From Gammaproteobacteria bacterium (GTDB taxonomy: Bacteria > Pseudomonadota > Gammaproteobacteria > UBA6429 > Thiohalophilaceae), in contig JACQBC010000035.1 of NCBI GenBank assembly GCA_016194635.1, forward strand, positions 1-64,000: 64,000 bases of DNA, written 5' to 3'. Below, piece after piece: positions 26,272-36,173 of the stretch (the first letter of the stretch is position 1; each line of letters opens with the position of its first letter). Under the pieces are notes generated by a model. That model made no database searches. It was not told where the DNA came from and was given only the letters and a program-made list of their open reading frames with translations. Position numbers and translations under genes: made by a program.

Positions 26272-26775
26272 TTAACCGTTCAATGCCTTTAACGCCTTAT
26301 CGTAATTTGGCTCTTGCGTAATCTCCGGCACCAGTTCGGTATACACCACCTTATCCTTCGCATCGAGCACGACCACGGCCCGCGCGGTGATGCCCGCCAA
26401 GGGGCCGTCCTGAATCAGCACGCCGTAGTCCTTGGCGAAATTCTTGCTACGCATCATGGATAGGGTAATAACATCGTTGGTCCCTTCGGCGCTACAAAAT
26501 CGACCCATGGCAAAGGGCAAATCCGCCGCAATGATCAATACCACCGAATCAGAACGACCCTTGACCGCTTCATTGAATTTCTTGGTGGAGGTCGCGCACA
26601 CACCGGTATCCAAGCTCGGCACAATGTTTAATAATTTCTTTTTACCTTTAAAATCGCCTAACCCCACATCGCTGAGGTCTTGTTTTGTCAGCTTGAACTC
26701 CGGCGCCTGGCCGCCAACCTTGGGTAAATCGCCATTGGTGGTGATCTTATTTCCTTTCAATGTAATCGTAGCCAT
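26272..26775 (-). CDS. tpx: Thiol peroxidase Tpx
   Basis: A 2-Cys peroxiredoxin that reduces H2O2 and alkyl hydroperoxides using thioredoxin. It is 167 residues from the ATG at 26775, the expected length. It begins [20 protein letters not shown]; the peroxidatic Cys is in [15 protein letters not shown] and the resolving Cys in [14 protein letters not shown]. The frame is open 39 codons further upstream, but that part is intergenic in character, and GGAGAACAC precedes the chosen start. It interrupts the gcvPA-gcvPB pair on the same strand. Confidence 0.95.
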   Translation of the reverse strand: MATITLKGNKITTNGDLPKVGGQAPEFKLTKQDLSDVGLGDFKGKKKLLNIVPSLDTGVCATSTKKFNEAVKGRSDSVVLIIAADLPFAMGRFCSAEGTNDVITLSMMRSKNFAKDYGVLIQDGPLAGITARAVVVLDAKDKVVYTELVPEITQEPNYDKALKALNG

Positions 26776-26930
26776 ATGTGTTCTCCTGTTTTGATCGTGA
26801 ACCGTCAATCCCCATGAATGCGGTCTGCCGCAAGCAACGACCCGCCTACGGCATAACTCGGTGTTGCAGTTATCCTCTCTCCCTTCCCTCACCCCCCCTG
26901 CCGCGGGGAAAGCGGGGTCGGTCTACTGAA

Positions 26931-28328
26931 CTAATTCATCTTCGGTTGTACCGGGCATTTGGCCGCCTGTAAGCGCCCAGCGATCCGGGCAATATGTTCG
27001 ACGTAAAAATCAATGTCCGCGGTTTGTTTGGTCTCGGTGGCGCACACCAGCAAGCTATTGCCAAGTTCCGGGTAATAACTTTGTAATGCCACGCCACCCA
27101 CGATACCTTGCGCCGCCAAGGCACGCATAATTTCCGTTACCGGCAGCTCAAACGTAAACACCGCCTCATGAAAGAATGGCCGCGAGAATAATTTTTTCAC
27201 GCCGGGGACTTTGCCGAGTTTGTTTACTAACTCAAGCGTATTGGTATGACTGCGCACCGCCACATTGCGTAAACCTTGCGGTCCCATCAGGCTCATATAA
27301 ATCGTCGCCGCGGTCACCAACAAGCCTTGATTGGTACAGATATTGGAGGTGGCCTTGGAACGGCGGATGTGTTGCTCACGGGCTTGCAAGGTTAATACAT
27401 AACCGGTCTTGCCATCGCGATCCGTGGTGCGGCCAATAATTCGGCCCGGCATCTGCCGCACGAATTCTTTACGGCAACACATGAAACCGAAATAGGGGCC
27501 GCCCGAAGCCAACGGCGCGCCCAAGGGTTGACCCTCGCCGCAGACAATATCCGCACCGCGCGCACCCCACTGACCCGGTGGTTTGAGCAAGGCAAGCGAG
27601 GTCGGATTAACCAAGGCGATCACCAGCATATTATGTCGATGCGCCCAGTCCGTTAAGGCATCGACGTCTTCCAGAGCCCCAAAGAAATTCGGTTGCGGAA
27701 TAATCAACGCCGTGATATCCCCCGGGTTCGTCGGCAAACGGGTCGGGTCGATACAACCGCTGTTGCGATCGTAATCGAGATTTGCCAACACGATGCCCTG
27801 ATGTTTTACCGTGGTCTCGACCACCCGTTGATAATGCGGATGTACGCTGCGAGGCGTCAGGATGCGTTTGGACTCGGATTTGCGGTGCGCCCGCACCGCC
27901 ATTAACACCGCCTCGGCGAGCGCGGACGCACCGTCGTACAATGACGCGTTAGAAACCTCCATGCCGGTCAAGCGTGTCATCATGGTTTGGTATTCGTACA
28001 ATAATTGCAAGGTGCCCTGGCTAGCCTCGGCCTGATAGGGTGTATAGGCCGAATAGAATTCACCGCGTATCACCAATTCCCAGACCGCCGCTGGAATATG
28101 ATGCTCGTAGGCGCCTGCGCCGGCAAAACACAAGGTACGTTCATCTTGCGCGGCGCGTTGCCGCATTAAACGCCCAATATCCATTTCCGGCAAGCCATCA
28201 GGCACGGTGGTTAGACCCCGGCGGCGTAAATTAGCCGGGATTTCATCGAATAAGCTCTCGATCGTCGGGACGTCGATTGCAGCGAGCATCTGCTGCACTT
28301 CAGCTTCAGTGTGTGGAATAAACGGCAT
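26931..28328 (-). CDS. gcvPA: Glycine dehydrogenase (decarboxylating) subunit 1
   Basis: The N-terminal half of the split P-protein, forming the heterotetramer with GcvPB. It has 465 residues. The protein starts [20 protein letters not shown], with [20 protein letters not shown], then [20 protein letters not shown] and [20 protein letters not shown] as family blocks. The split form occurs in many gammaproteobacteria and Gram-positives, whereas enterics have a single fused gcvP. It lies 17 bp after gcvH and is followed by tpx, not gcvPB. Confidence 0.95.
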   Translation of the reverse strand: MPFIPHTEAEVQQMLAAIDVPTIESLFDEIPANLRRRGLTTVPDGLPEMDIGRLMRQRAAQDERTLCFAGAGAYEHHIPAAVWELVIRGEFYSAYTPYQAEASQGTLQLLYEYQTMMTRLTGMEVSNASLYDGASALAEAVLMAVRAHRKSESKRILTPRSVHPHYQRVVETTVKHQGIVLANLDYDRNSGCIDPTRLPTNPGDITALIIPQPNFFGALEDVDALTDWAHRHNMLVIALVNPTSLALLKPPGQWGARGADIVCGEGQPLGAPLASGGPYFGFMCCRKEFVRQMPGRIIGRTTDRDGKTGYVLTLQAREQHIRRSKATSNICTNQGLLVTAATIYMSLMGPQGLRNVAVRSHTNTLELVNKLGKVPGVKKLFSRPFFHEAVFTFELPVTEIMRALAAQGIVGGVALQSYYPELGNSLLVCATETKQTADIDFYVEHIARIAGRLQAAKCPVQPKMN

Positions 28329-28345
28329 GCGTGCGATCCTGAATT

Positions 28346-28735
28346 TTAACCGTTGGCGATCTGCGCCGAATACGCCGTTGCATCGAGCAAGTCATCTAAC
28401 TCGCCCAGGTATTCGGGTTTGATCCGGAAGATCCATCCCGCGCCGTAGGGATCGCGGTTGATCGTTTCGGGCGTATCCGCCAGGCTTGGGTTAACTTGCA
28501 CCACTTCACCCGCCAGCGGGGCATAAACGTCCGACGCGGCTTTTACCGATTCCACCACGGCGCAATCTTCACCGGTTTCATAATTACCGCCGACCTCGGG
28601 GGCTTCTACATAAACCAAATCACCGAGTAAGGCCTGGGCGTGATCGGTGATACCGATGGTAAGTGTGCCGTCTTTTTCCTTGCGCACCCATTCATGGGTT
28701 TTGGTATAGCGTAATTCGTTGGGTACATTGCTCAT
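28346..28735 (-). CDS. gcvH: Glycine cleavage system H protein
   Basis: The lipoylated carrier of the glycine cleavage system. From the ATG at 28735 it has 129 residues. It begins [20 protein letters not shown]; the lipoyl Lys is in [19 protein letters not shown], and the C-terminus has [24 protein letters not shown] at 28747 is an alternative start, but GGAG lies about 8 bp before the ATG. The lipoyl group needs LipA, which is encoded first in the same operon. It lies between gcvT (37 bp away) and gcvPA. Confidence 0.96.
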   Translation of the reverse strand: MSNVPNELRYTKTHEWVRKEKDGTLTIGITDHAQALLGDLVYVEAPEVGGNYETGEDCAVVESVKAASDVYAPLAGEVVQVNPSLADTPETINRDPYGAGWIFRIKPEYLGELDDLLDATAYSAQIANG

Positions 28736-28772
28736 GGTTTTCTCCACAATACTGCGTTCTATTATTTAATAG

Positions 28773-29855
28773 TTAAATACAGGCCTTACCGTTACGTACA
28801 AACGGTGGCTTGACCACCCGCACATCCACCAGGCGACCACGTACGTCCACTTTAGCGCGTTCACCAATACTGACGGGCACACGCGCAAAGGCAATCGCCT
28901 TGCCGAGGGTGGGGGAGAAACTTCCGGAGGTAATCTCGCCCGACTCCAACCCATCGATGATCACCTTTAGGTGATTACGCAGCATACCTTTGTCATCCAT
29001 CACCAATCCCACCAGTTTGTGTTTAACACCGGATTGTTTTTGTTGGTCCAGCACCTTGCGGCCGATGAAGGCTCGATCCGGCGGTTCCCAGGCAACAGTC
29101 CAGGTTAATCCGGATTCCAACGGGGTAGTCGTTTCATCCATATCGCTCCCGTAAAGATTCATTCCCGCTTCCAAGCGCAGGGTATCGCGGGCCCCCAGAC
29201 CGCAGGGTTTCGCGCCTTGATCGATCAATTGTTGCCAGAAGTCCGCCGCCGAGGTTGCCGGTAACATGACCTCATAACCATCTTCACCGGTATACCCAGT
29301 ACGGGCTAGCGCCATAGCGCCGATCATCGTCATAAAAAATGCGCCCAGCTCACCGACCTTGGCCGCGGACTTGCCCAACACCGTATGCACACAGGCGCGT
29401 GCCCGCGGTCCCTGTACGGCGATCATCGCCAGATCATCACGGACCTTGATCTGCAGGTTAAACTTGTCGGCGTGTGTAGTGATCCAGGCGAGATCCTTGT
29501 CACGGGTCGCGGCATTGACCACCATCCGAAACCAATTATCCGTCAGGAAATACACGATGAGATCATCGATCACTCCGCCTTGTTCGTTGAGCATACAAGA
29601 ATACAGCGCCTTGCCGGGTTGTTTTAGACGATCCACATTATTAGCTAATAGGTAGCGCAGAAACGTCCGGCTATTCTCCCCGTGGATATCCACGATCGTC
29701 ATGTGGGAGACATCGAACAAGCCCACGTGTTGTCGCACCCAATGGTGTTCCTCGATCTGCGAGCCATAATTCAGCGGCATATCCCAACCGCCAAAATCCA
29801 CCAGCTTGGCGTTCGCTTGGACGTGTGTTGTATACAAAGCAGTGCGTTTCCCCAT
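28773..29855 (-). CDS. gcvT: Glycine cleavage system T protein (aminomethyltransferase)
   Basis: Releases ammonia from aminomethyl-lipoyl-GcvH and forms methylene-tetrahydrofolate. It has 360 residues from the ATG at 29855, which has GAGG 6 bp upstream; the ATG at 29861 overlaps that site. Blocks are [20 protein letters not shown], the substrate-site [32 protein letters not shown] and [19 protein letters not shown]. It lies 18 bp after lipA and should be under the same glycine riboswitch. Confidence 0.95.
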   Translation of the reverse strand: MGKRTALYTTHVQANAKLVDFGGWDMPLNYGSQIEEHHWVRQHVGLFDVSHMTIVDIHGENSRTFLRYLLANNVDRLKQPGKALYSCMLNEQGGVIDDLIVYFLTDNWFRMVVNAATRDKDLAWITTHADKFNLQIKVRDDLAMIAVQGPRARACVHTVLGKSAAKVGELGAFFMTMIGAMALARTGYTGEDGYEVMLPATSAADFWQQLIDQGAKPCGLGARDTLRLEAGMNLYGSDMDETTTPLESGLTWTVAWEPPDRAFIGRKVLDQQKQSGVKHKLVGLVMDDKGMLRNHLKVIIDGLESGEITSGSFSPTLGKAIAFARVPVSIGERAKVDVRGRLVDVRVVKPPFVRNGKACI

Positions 29856-29873
29856 ACCCATCCTCGCGTGAAA

Positions 29874-30770
29874 TTATTCTTCGGCGTGATACGACGAGCG
29901 TACCATCGCGCCAGCCTTGACCCATGTAAACCCCAACTCACGGGCAATATGCCCATAGTCCGTGAACTGCTCGGGGGTGACGTATTCTATTACCGGCAAA
30001 TGATAACGTGTCGGCCGCAGGTATTGTCCAATCGCGATCCGTGTTGTGCCCGCGGCACGCAGATCGTGCAATACTTGCACTACCTCGGCGGGCTGCTCTC
30101 CCAGCCCGAGCATCATCGCGGATTTAACCTCACATTCCGGCTGCGCCGCCAGCTGCGATAGCAATTGCAGTGAACGCGGGTAATCCGCGCCTTTACGTAC
30201 CTGCGGATATAAACGCGGTACGGTTTCGATATTGTGACCCCACACCAGCCGCGCAATGCCTGGGGCTTGCCGTAACGCCTCTAATATCAGGTGTTGTGCA
30301 TGAGTTTGTTGACGATAAAAATCGGGGGTGAGTAATTCAATACCGAGCCGAGGATTGGATTGGCGTAACTGCGTAATGGTGGCGGCAAAAATCCCCGCGC
30401 CGCCATCGGCAAGGTCATCACGATTAACCGAGGTCAACACCACGTAGGTTAATTGCATGTGCTGTACCGCCGCGGCGACACGGCGCGGTTCATCGTGGTC
30501 AACCGTCAACGGCCGGCCGGTTTTCACCGCGCAAAAGGCACAGGCACGGGTACAGGTATCCCCAAGTAACATGAAGGTCGCGGTGCCGCGGCTCCAGCAC
30601 TCACCGCGGTTGGGGCAACGGGCTTCTTCGCAGACGGTATGCAGGGACTGGCCGTGAATCGCGTGCTGGGTGGTTGCGTAGTGATCTCGACCAAGCGATT
30701 GACGGATCCAAGCGGGCATTCGGCCCACATTGGGTTTTGCAGAGTGATCAAACACGGGAATTTCGCTCAT
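29874..30770 (-). CDS. lipA: Lipoyl synthase LipA
   Basis: A radical-SAM enzyme that inserts two sulfurs into octanoyl groups on GcvH and other E2 proteins. It has 298 residues from the ATG at 30770. The auxiliary cluster motif is CEEARCPNRGEC, the radical-SAM motif CTRACAFCAV, and the C-terminal Ser ligand is in VRSSYHAEE. In E. coli lipA lies with lipB far from gcv; here it is the first gene behind the glycine riboswitch, so lipoylation capacity should rise with glycine supply. The longer frame to 30821 runs into the riboswitch expression platform and is unlikely. Confidence 0.95.
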   Translation of the reverse strand: MSEIPVFDHSAKPNVGRMPAWIRQSLGRDHYATTQHAIHGQSLHTVCEEARCPNRGECWSRGTATFMLLGDTCTRACAFCAVKTGRPLTVDHDEPRRVAAAVQHMQLTYVVLTSVNRDDLADGGAGIFAATITQLRQSNPRLGIELLTPDFYRQQTHAQHLILEALRQAPGIARLVWGHNIETVPRLYPQVRKGADYPRSLQLLSQLAAQPECEVKSAMMLGLGEQPAEVVQVLHDLRAAGTTRIAIGQYLRPTRYHLPVIEYVTPEQFTDYGHIARELGFTWVKAGAMVRSSYHAEE

Positions 30771-30835
30771 GCCAAGGACTCTTACCGCTCGGTTGTAGGG
30801 ACGCGCAAACACCGCCAGCATTGGCCGCTGCGCAT

Positions 30836-30995
30836 CGCCCCTCTGTCCACGAACCTGAGAGTTTGGCCCCTTCGGTGCTCACGTCAAAGCGTGAGTCTCT
30901 CCAGAGTATGGTAGCGGTGACGGTCCTTTTGCCTGAGCGTTTCCGGGCGGGTTGCGCCTTCGGCGTCTCACGAGGAGATCTCTCCCATCACGGCC
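30836..30995 (-). promoter_or_regulatory. Tandem glycine riboswitch (two gcvT-motif aptamers)
   Basis: On the minus strand, aptamer 1 (about 30995-30919) reads GGGAGAGATCTCC, then ACGCCGAAGGCGCAA and CGCTCAGGCAAAAGGACC. Aptamer 2 (about 30907-30838) reads CTGGAGAGACTCACG, then CACCGAAGGGGCCAA, CTCTCAGGTTCGTGGACAG and AGGGGC. These are the conserved bulges of the glycine aptamer, in the usual tandem arrangement with a short linker. The lipA start is about 65 bp downstream. It should turn on lipA-gcvT-gcvH-gcvPA when glycine is high. Confidence 0.95.
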
Positions 30996-31083
30996 TAAAT
31001 TGCGGCGCTAAGTGTACTGAGCTTCCCTGCCAAAACCAAGCTGAATCTTAGTCCCCGCGCCGCCTATATATATGGTGTCGGGT

Positions 31084-32304
31084 CTAGCCCGCCTCGTCCA
31101 GAATCCGTGCCAAGACCAAGCCCTGGACAATCACCGAGGTGATAATCACAATGTAAGTAAGCACTAACAACATGTCCCGGCTAGGCCCTTCGGGAATCGA
31201 CAGCACCAACGACACCGACATGCCCCCATGCAGGGCACCCCAGGTCATGGTCTGCAGGATCGCCGAGCTAAAGCGTCGGTAACGTTGCCAGATCAACAGC
31301 GGTATGCCCACGCCAGCAAACCGCGCCAGCAATACCATCGGGATCACGGCCAGCGCAATCAATAAATACTCGGCGCGGATCGAAATACGTAACAACTCCA
31401 GGCCTAAGATAATGACTAAACCCACGACCAATATTTCCGCCAATACCCCCCAAAAGGTTTTGATCTGTTCACGGCTTGATTCGGGTAAGGCGTCGGCGCG
31501 CGCCACGTATAATCCTGCCACTAATAAGGCCAACGGCGCGGAGAGATCCAACCAGTAAGCGCCCGCGCCACCGCCCATCGCTAATGAGAAGGTCAACCAC
31601 AAGGCTAAGGGCATATGTTGTTCGATATTTTTTAACAGGTGGTACATGACCCAGCCTAAGACTAGGCCCCACACCACACCACCACCGAGATGTTGAACCA
31701 GCCATAACGCGTTGTTGGTTCCCGCCGGTGCCACATCGCTCATCACCATTACCACAAAAAATAACACCAAGTTTATGGCATTGTTTACAATGGATTCACC
31801 GCTGATGGTGGTCTCGTGGCTACGTGCCAGGCGTATGGCACGCAAGGCTCCGGCCATACTGGTGGAATCGGTAGGGGCCGTCACCACACCAAACAATAAG
31901 CAATAACCGTAGGTGATATTTATGCCAAACGCCTGCAGTATCAGCCACAACGTGCTACCCACCACAAACATTGAAACCACGCTGCCAATCAGGGCCACAC
32001 TGCTAATCAGCAGGCGTTGCAATTTAAATTCTTGTAGATTGATTTGAATCGCGGCAGCGAATAACAGCAAACTCAAAACGGTTTGCATGCGGATTGGGTA
32101 ATCATGCACCAGCCCTAAGGACACATTGACCTGATACACCAGCGAATCCCAACTAATCTTGCCTAACAGTAACATCGCAAGCGACGCCAGCACGGCGACG
32201 ATCAATACCACTAAGGAATTGGGTAAGCGCACATAACGATAGTTGAGATAGCCCGACAAGGCGACTAAGGTAAGTAATATGGCCGATGTATGAACGACGA
32301 TCAT
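31084..32304 (-). CDS. CPA1-type cation:proton antiporter
   Basis: A 406-residue membrane protein with about 12 helices, in the Na+/H+ exchanger (NhaP/CPA1) family. FGVVTAPTDSTSMAGALRAI replaces the typical acidic transport motif region, and SGESIVNNAINLVLFFVVMV carries the conserved segment in which family members have an Asp. Here the motif reads NNA rather than the usual ND, so one classical Asp may be shifted or lost. TWGALHGGMSVSLVLSIPEG near the C-terminus is typical. There is no regulatory C-terminal domain. It probably exchanges Na+ or K+ for H+. It is a single gene on the minus strand, 58 bp from the ubiquinone genes. Confidence 0.82.
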   Translation of the reverse strand: MIVVHTSAILLTLVALSGYLNYRYVRLPNSLVVLIVAVLASLAMLLLGKISWDSLVYQVNVSLGLVHDYPIRMQTVLSLLLFAAAIQINLQEFKLQRLLISSVALIGSVVSMFVVGSTLWLILQAFGINITYGYCLLFGVVTAPTDSTSMAGALRAIRLARSHETTISGESIVNNAINLVLFFVVMVMSDVAPAGTNNALWLVQHLGGGVVWGLVLGWVMYHLLKNIEQHMPLALWLTFSLAMGGGAGAYWLDLSAPLALLVAGLYVARADALPESSREQIKTFWGVLAEILVVGLVIILGLELLRISIRAEYLLIALAVIPMVLLARFAGVGIPLLIWQRYRRFSSAILQTMTWGALHGGMSVSLVLSIPEGPSRDMLLVLTYIVIITSVIVQGLVLARILDEAG

Positions 32305-32362
32305 GCCGCTGCCTGGTGCTTTAATTTGAAGCGGCTACGATACGGAAAAATGATCGTTTTGG

Positions 32363-33559
32363 CTAGTCGATCCGATTTCCCATGGCGTAATCGATGATCA
32401 GATTCTTCAGTGGTGTGATGTGATTCAAGATTCCCAGTGTGGATTTTCGCCCCCAATTAACCCATGCGGGTTGGGTGTCAAAGATGCGTGCGAACCCTTC
32501 CACCGCCGCCAACATTGGTAAATTACCGGCACGCCGCCAGCGTTCGTAACGGCGCAGCGTTGCCAAGCTGTGGATAGGACGGCGACGTGCCTTGGCGTCC
32601 AGAATAACATCGGTCAAACAAGCGACGTCGGTTAATCCAAGATTTAACCCCTGGCCGGCAAGAGGATGTATCGTGTGCGCGGCGTCACCCACCAAGGCCA
32701 AACCCTCTTGGACGTAATGTTCGGTATGCAAAAACCGCAGCGGATGAATAACCCGTGGCCCCACGGCGGTAATAGCGCCCAAACGCGACTCGAACGCGGC
32801 GGCTAATTCAGTACTGAATTGTGCATCGGGCAGGTTACATAAGGCACGCGCATGGGCATCGCGTGTCGACCAGACAATTGAACTGTAACCCTCGGTCAGC
32901 GGCAAAAACGCCAACGGCCCGGTTGGGGTGAATCGCTGCCAGGCGGTCTCTTGATGCGGAAGTTCGGTTTTAACAAAGGTTACCAGGGCGGTGTGGTCAT
33001 AATCCCAGCCACGCACGCGTATGCCCGCCTGCTCACGCAGCCAAGAATGGCTGCCATCGGCTCCCACCACGAAAGGGGTCTGCAACTCTTCGCCGCTCTC
33101 CAACCTCAACCGCCAACTTCCCGCGTCATGTCGCAACGATTGACATTGTGTGCCCAAGAATAACTGGACAGTGTCAGTCGCTTGTAGCGCGTTCATTAAG
33201 GCCGTGGTCATGACCCGGTTTTCCACGATATGGCCTAACTGCGGCTCGCCTAACTCGGCGCTGTCAAAATGCAATTCGCCTTCACCGCGGGTTTCCCACA
33301 CATGCATCTCGCGAAATGCGGCCACCCGTTGCTGTCGCATGTCGGGCCAAACCTGCAAGCGGGCGAATAATTGCTGGGAGGCACGGCTAAGCGCGCTGAC
33401 CCGCAAATCATACAGGGTTGGTGCTGTTGCGGTGAAAACCTGGGTCGCATCCAACAACGCACAGTGTAAACCGCTTTGGCGTAATGCCACTGCCAAGGTG
33501 GTACCGACGATACCGCCACCGACGATGATCAGATCAAACCGGTGACCTGATGAATTCAT
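32363..33559 (-). CDS. UbiH/UbiI/UbiF-family FAD-dependent hydroxylase
   Basis: A 398-residue flavoprotein monooxygenase of ubiquinone biosynthesis. It has the FAD Rossmann motif LIIVGGGIVGTTLAVALRQS, the DG motif VVGADGSHSWLREQAGI and the GD motif LVGDAAHTIHPLAGQGLNLG. It overlaps the end of ubiH by ATGA (33556-33559). By position it corresponds to visC/ubiI of E. coli (C5 hydroxylation), but sequence alone does not separate UbiI from UbiF or UbiM, so no symbol is given. Members of this family assemble into a soluble Ubi complex. Confidence 0.88.
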   Translation of the reverse strand: MNSSGHRFDLIIVGGGIVGTTLAVALRQSGLHCALLDATQVFTATAPTLYDLRVSALSRASQQLFARLQVWPDMRQQRVAAFREMHVWETRGEGELHFDSAELGEPQLGHIVENRVMTTALMNALQATDTVQLFLGTQCQSLRHDAGSWRLRLESGEELQTPFVVGADGSHSWLREQAGIRVRGWDYDHTALVTFVKTELPHQETAWQRFTPTGPLAFLPLTEGYSSIVWSTRDAHARALCNLPDAQFSTELAAAFESRLGAITAVGPRVIHPLRFLHTEHYVQEGLALVGDAAHTIHPLAGQGLNLGLTDVACLTDVILDAKARRRPIHSLATLRRYERWRRAGNLPMLAAVEGFARIFDTQPAWVNWGRKSTLGILNHITPLKNLIIDYAMGNRID

Positions 33560-34806
33560 AAGCCGAGTCCACGCGCCAGTAACGACGCACGCCCGATATA
33601 ACCCATGGCCTGTTGGGCAACGCGTTTACGTAATGGCGTACATAATTGCAACGCCATTAACCCGGCGTTGCGAGCCACCACCATAGGCAGAAAATCCGTT
33701 GAAAAAGCCCGCACCAAAGTATCGGTGAACACTAGGGTTTGCCACTGATCACGGCGCCGCCAACGGGCATACTGTTGTAATTCCGCGTAGGCCCCTATAT
33801 CGGCCTGACGTGTATACGCATCCCGGATCACTTGCGCCAGCGCCGCCACGTCGCGCAATCCCAAGTTAAAACCCTGTCCCGCGACCGGATGCAAGGTATG
33901 GGCGGCATTGCCTATAAATGCAAGCCGCGGACGCACATGTTCCCGCAGCTGTATCATTGTTAGGGAATAAGCTTGACGTTTGCCCAGATATTCAAACCGC
34001 CCGGCGCGCGTGCCGAACTGATCCTGTAAGTGATGTAAGAATTTTGCATCATCCCAGGCCAAAACTGTTTCAACTTGGGATTGCGGTAACGTCCACACCA
34101 AGCTGTAGCGATGTGGATTATCGCCATAAGCCGGCAGTGGTAATAAGGCCATGGGTCCGGTCGTATGAAAGCGTTCATACGCGATTGCCCGATGCGGTGT
34201 ATCCACCGCGAGGTTCGCAATAATGGCCTGCTGCTGATATTCCCGTTGCCAGTGTTTAACCTTCAGCACCTGGCGTACAAAGGATTGAGTCCCGTCCGCC
34301 GCCACCACGAGGCTCGCGCTCAGCACGCTCGTGTCGTGGTGTTGTAACGCGATCCGGACCTGATCCGGTAAAAACACCAGACCGGTGACCTGCGCGGGGG
34401 TGTATATGCTCACCCCCGAGTGGGTATTAGCCTGTAAAGCATGCCACAGCACCTGGCCTAAGACACGATTCTCGACCACATAGCCCAGGGCATCGACACC
34501 TTGTTCAAGGGCTGATAAACGGGTGACACCGGGATGTCCGCGATCAGAAATATGGATAGTATGAATCGGCGCCACACCGGCCGCGGCGATATCATTCCAT
34601 AACTTTAAACCGGTAAAAATTTGGCGCGAGCTATACGACAGTGCCACTGTTCGACTATCAAACCCCGGCGGCGGCAAGCGCTGATAGTCATGCGCTTCAA
34701 CCAAGGCAACCCGTGGTTGAGGCCGCATCTGACTCAAGGCCAGCGCCAAACTGATCCCCACCAGCCCGCCACCGATGATCACCACATCGTAGTGTGGCGT
34801 GTCCAT
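33556..34806 (-). CDS. ubiH: 2-octaprenyl-6-methoxyphenol hydroxylase UbiH
   Basis: A 416-residue FAD monooxygenase with VVIIGGGLVGISLALALSQM at the N-terminus, VVAADGTQSFVRQVLKV as the DG motif and FIGNAAHTLHPVAGQGFNLG as the GD motif. The neighbourhood pepP-ubiH-second hydroxylase is the E. coli pepP-ubiH-ubiI order, which supports UbiH. Its ATG shares a base with the pepP TGA (TGATG at 34806), indicating translational coupling. The role is C1 hydroxylation of the ubiquinone ring. Confidence 0.9.
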   Translation of the reverse strand: MDTPHYDVVIIGGGLVGISLALALSQMRPQPRVALVEAHDYQRLPPPGFDSRTVALSYSSRQIFTGLKLWNDIAAAGVAPIHTIHISDRGHPGVTRLSALEQGVDALGYVVENRVLGQVLWHALQANTHSGVSIYTPAQVTGLVFLPDQVRIALQHHDTSVLSASLVVAADGTQSFVRQVLKVKHWQREYQQQAIIANLAVDTPHRAIAYERFHTTGPMALLPLPAYGDNPHRYSLVWTLPQSQVETVLAWDDAKFLHHLQDQFGTRAGRFEYLGKRQAYSLTMIQLREHVRPRLAFIGNAAHTLHPVAGQGFNLGLRDVAALAQVIRDAYTRQADIGAYAELQQYARWRRRDQWQTLVFTDTLVRAFSTDFLPMVVARNAGLMALQLCTPLRKRVAQQAMGYIGRASLLARGLGL

Positions 34807-36119
34807 CAGGCCGGGTCTGACATTAAGGCTTCGATCTCCAGCGGATCTTTCGGCACTGCTTTGGTCAACACTTCACAACCTTGTTTCGTGACCAGCACAT
34901 CGTCCTCGATGCGAATGCCGATATTCCACCACTTCTTTAGCACGCCTTTTGATCCCGCGGGAACGTAAATGCCGGGCTCGACGGTTAACACCATGCCGGG
35001 TTCAAACACCCGCCATTCACCACCGACTTTATAATCCCCCACATCATGGACATCCATCCCCAGCCAGTGGCCGGTGCGGTGCATATAAAATTTGCGGTAG
35101 GTTTCGTCTTTGATCGCCTTACGGGTCGGCCCTTTGAGCAAGCGAAGTTTTACCAAGCCATCGGTAATAACTTCCACCGCGGCTTCATGGGGTACGTTCC
35201 AATGTTGACCGGGCCGAATCTGCTCGATGGCGGCGGCCTGCGCCTCCAAAGCGATTTCATATAAAACACGTTGCTGAGGGTTGAAGCTGCCATTCACCGG
35301 AAAGGTGCGGGTGATATCCGCAGCGTAATATTCATACTCTGCACCGGCATCGATCAATAATAAATCCCCGTCTTTGAGGGTATCGTTGTTCTCGGTGTAG
35401 TGCAGGATACAGCCGTTGGGACCGCCCCCGACAATAGCGCTATAGGCCGAGAAGCGCGCCCCGTGTTTCATAAAGGTATGGGTGATCTCGGCTTCTATTT
35501 GATATTCTTTCATGCCAGGACGGCAGCAGCGCATGGCACGGCGATGCGCCTCGGCGGAGATCTTGGCGGCCTGTTTCATTAAGCCAATTTCCGCCGGACT
35601 TTTGATCAACCGCATATCGTGCAAGAGGTGTTCCAACGCAACGAACTCACCGGGAGTATGAATACCCGCCCGCGCCTGTTTGCGCAACCGATTCACCCAG
35701 CCGATCAGCCGTTGATCAAAATCAGGGTGCGTGCCCATGGTATAAAAGACCCGTTGTTTATTTTCCAGCATTCCGGGTAAGATGTCATCGATATCGTCGA
35801 TGGGAAAGGAATCATCCGCAGCAAAGGTCTTTACCGCGCCTTCTTGACCGGCGCGCAAGCCGTTCCAGATCTCGGCGTCACGATCCCGCTCACGGCAAAA
35901 TAACACGTATTCCGCTTGTTTACGCCCAGGAATAATGACCGCCACCGCTTGTGGCTCAGGAAACCCGGTCAGATAATAAAAATCGCTGTCTTGTCGATAA
36001 GCGTACTCCACGTCGCGGTTACGTATACGCAGGGGCGCCGCGGGTAGAATCGCCACAGAACTATCCCCCATGAGCTGCATGAGGTGTTTGCGGCGGCGGG
36101 CGAATTCAGTCGTTTCCAT
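34806..36119 (-). CDS. pepP: Xaa-Pro aminopeptidase PepP
   Basis: Removes N-terminal residues followed by proline; a dimetal M24 peptidase. The 437-residue length is close to the E. coli protein (441). An N-terminal creatinase-like domain (FARRRKHLMQLMGDSSVAIL) precedes the pita-bread domain. Metal ligands are visible in LLIDAGAEYEYYAADITRTF (two Asp), YMHRTGHWLGMDVHDVGDYK (His), VLTVEPGIYV (Glu) and GIRIEDDVLVT (Glu). ATG at 36119, 55 bp after the ygfB-type gene. Confidence 0.95.
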   Translation of the reverse strand: METTEFARRRKHLMQLMGDSSVAILPAAPLRIRNRDVEYAYRQDSDFYYLTGFPEPQAVAVIIPGRKQAEYVLFCRERDRDAEIWNGLRAGQEGAVKTFAADDSFPIDDIDDILPGMLENKQRVFYTMGTHPDFDQRLIGWVNRLRKQARAGIHTPGEFVALEHLLHDMRLIKSPAEIGLMKQAAKISAEAHRRAMRCCRPGMKEYQIEAEITHTFMKHGARFSAYSAIVGGGPNGCILHYTENNDTLKDGDLLLIDAGAEYEYYAADITRTFPVNGSFNPQQRVLYEIALEAQAAAIEQIRPGQHWNVPHEAAVEVITDGLVKLRLLKGPTRKAIKDETYRKFYMHRTGHWLGMDVHDVGDYKVGGEWRVFEPGMVLTVEPGIYVPAGSKGVLKKWWNIGIRIEDDVLVTKQGCEVLTKAVPKDPLEIEALMSDPA

Positions 36120-36173
36120 GTCGTTTCTGGCTCAGGAATAAAACCTTATAAAGTGAATAACGTATTTACCGGT

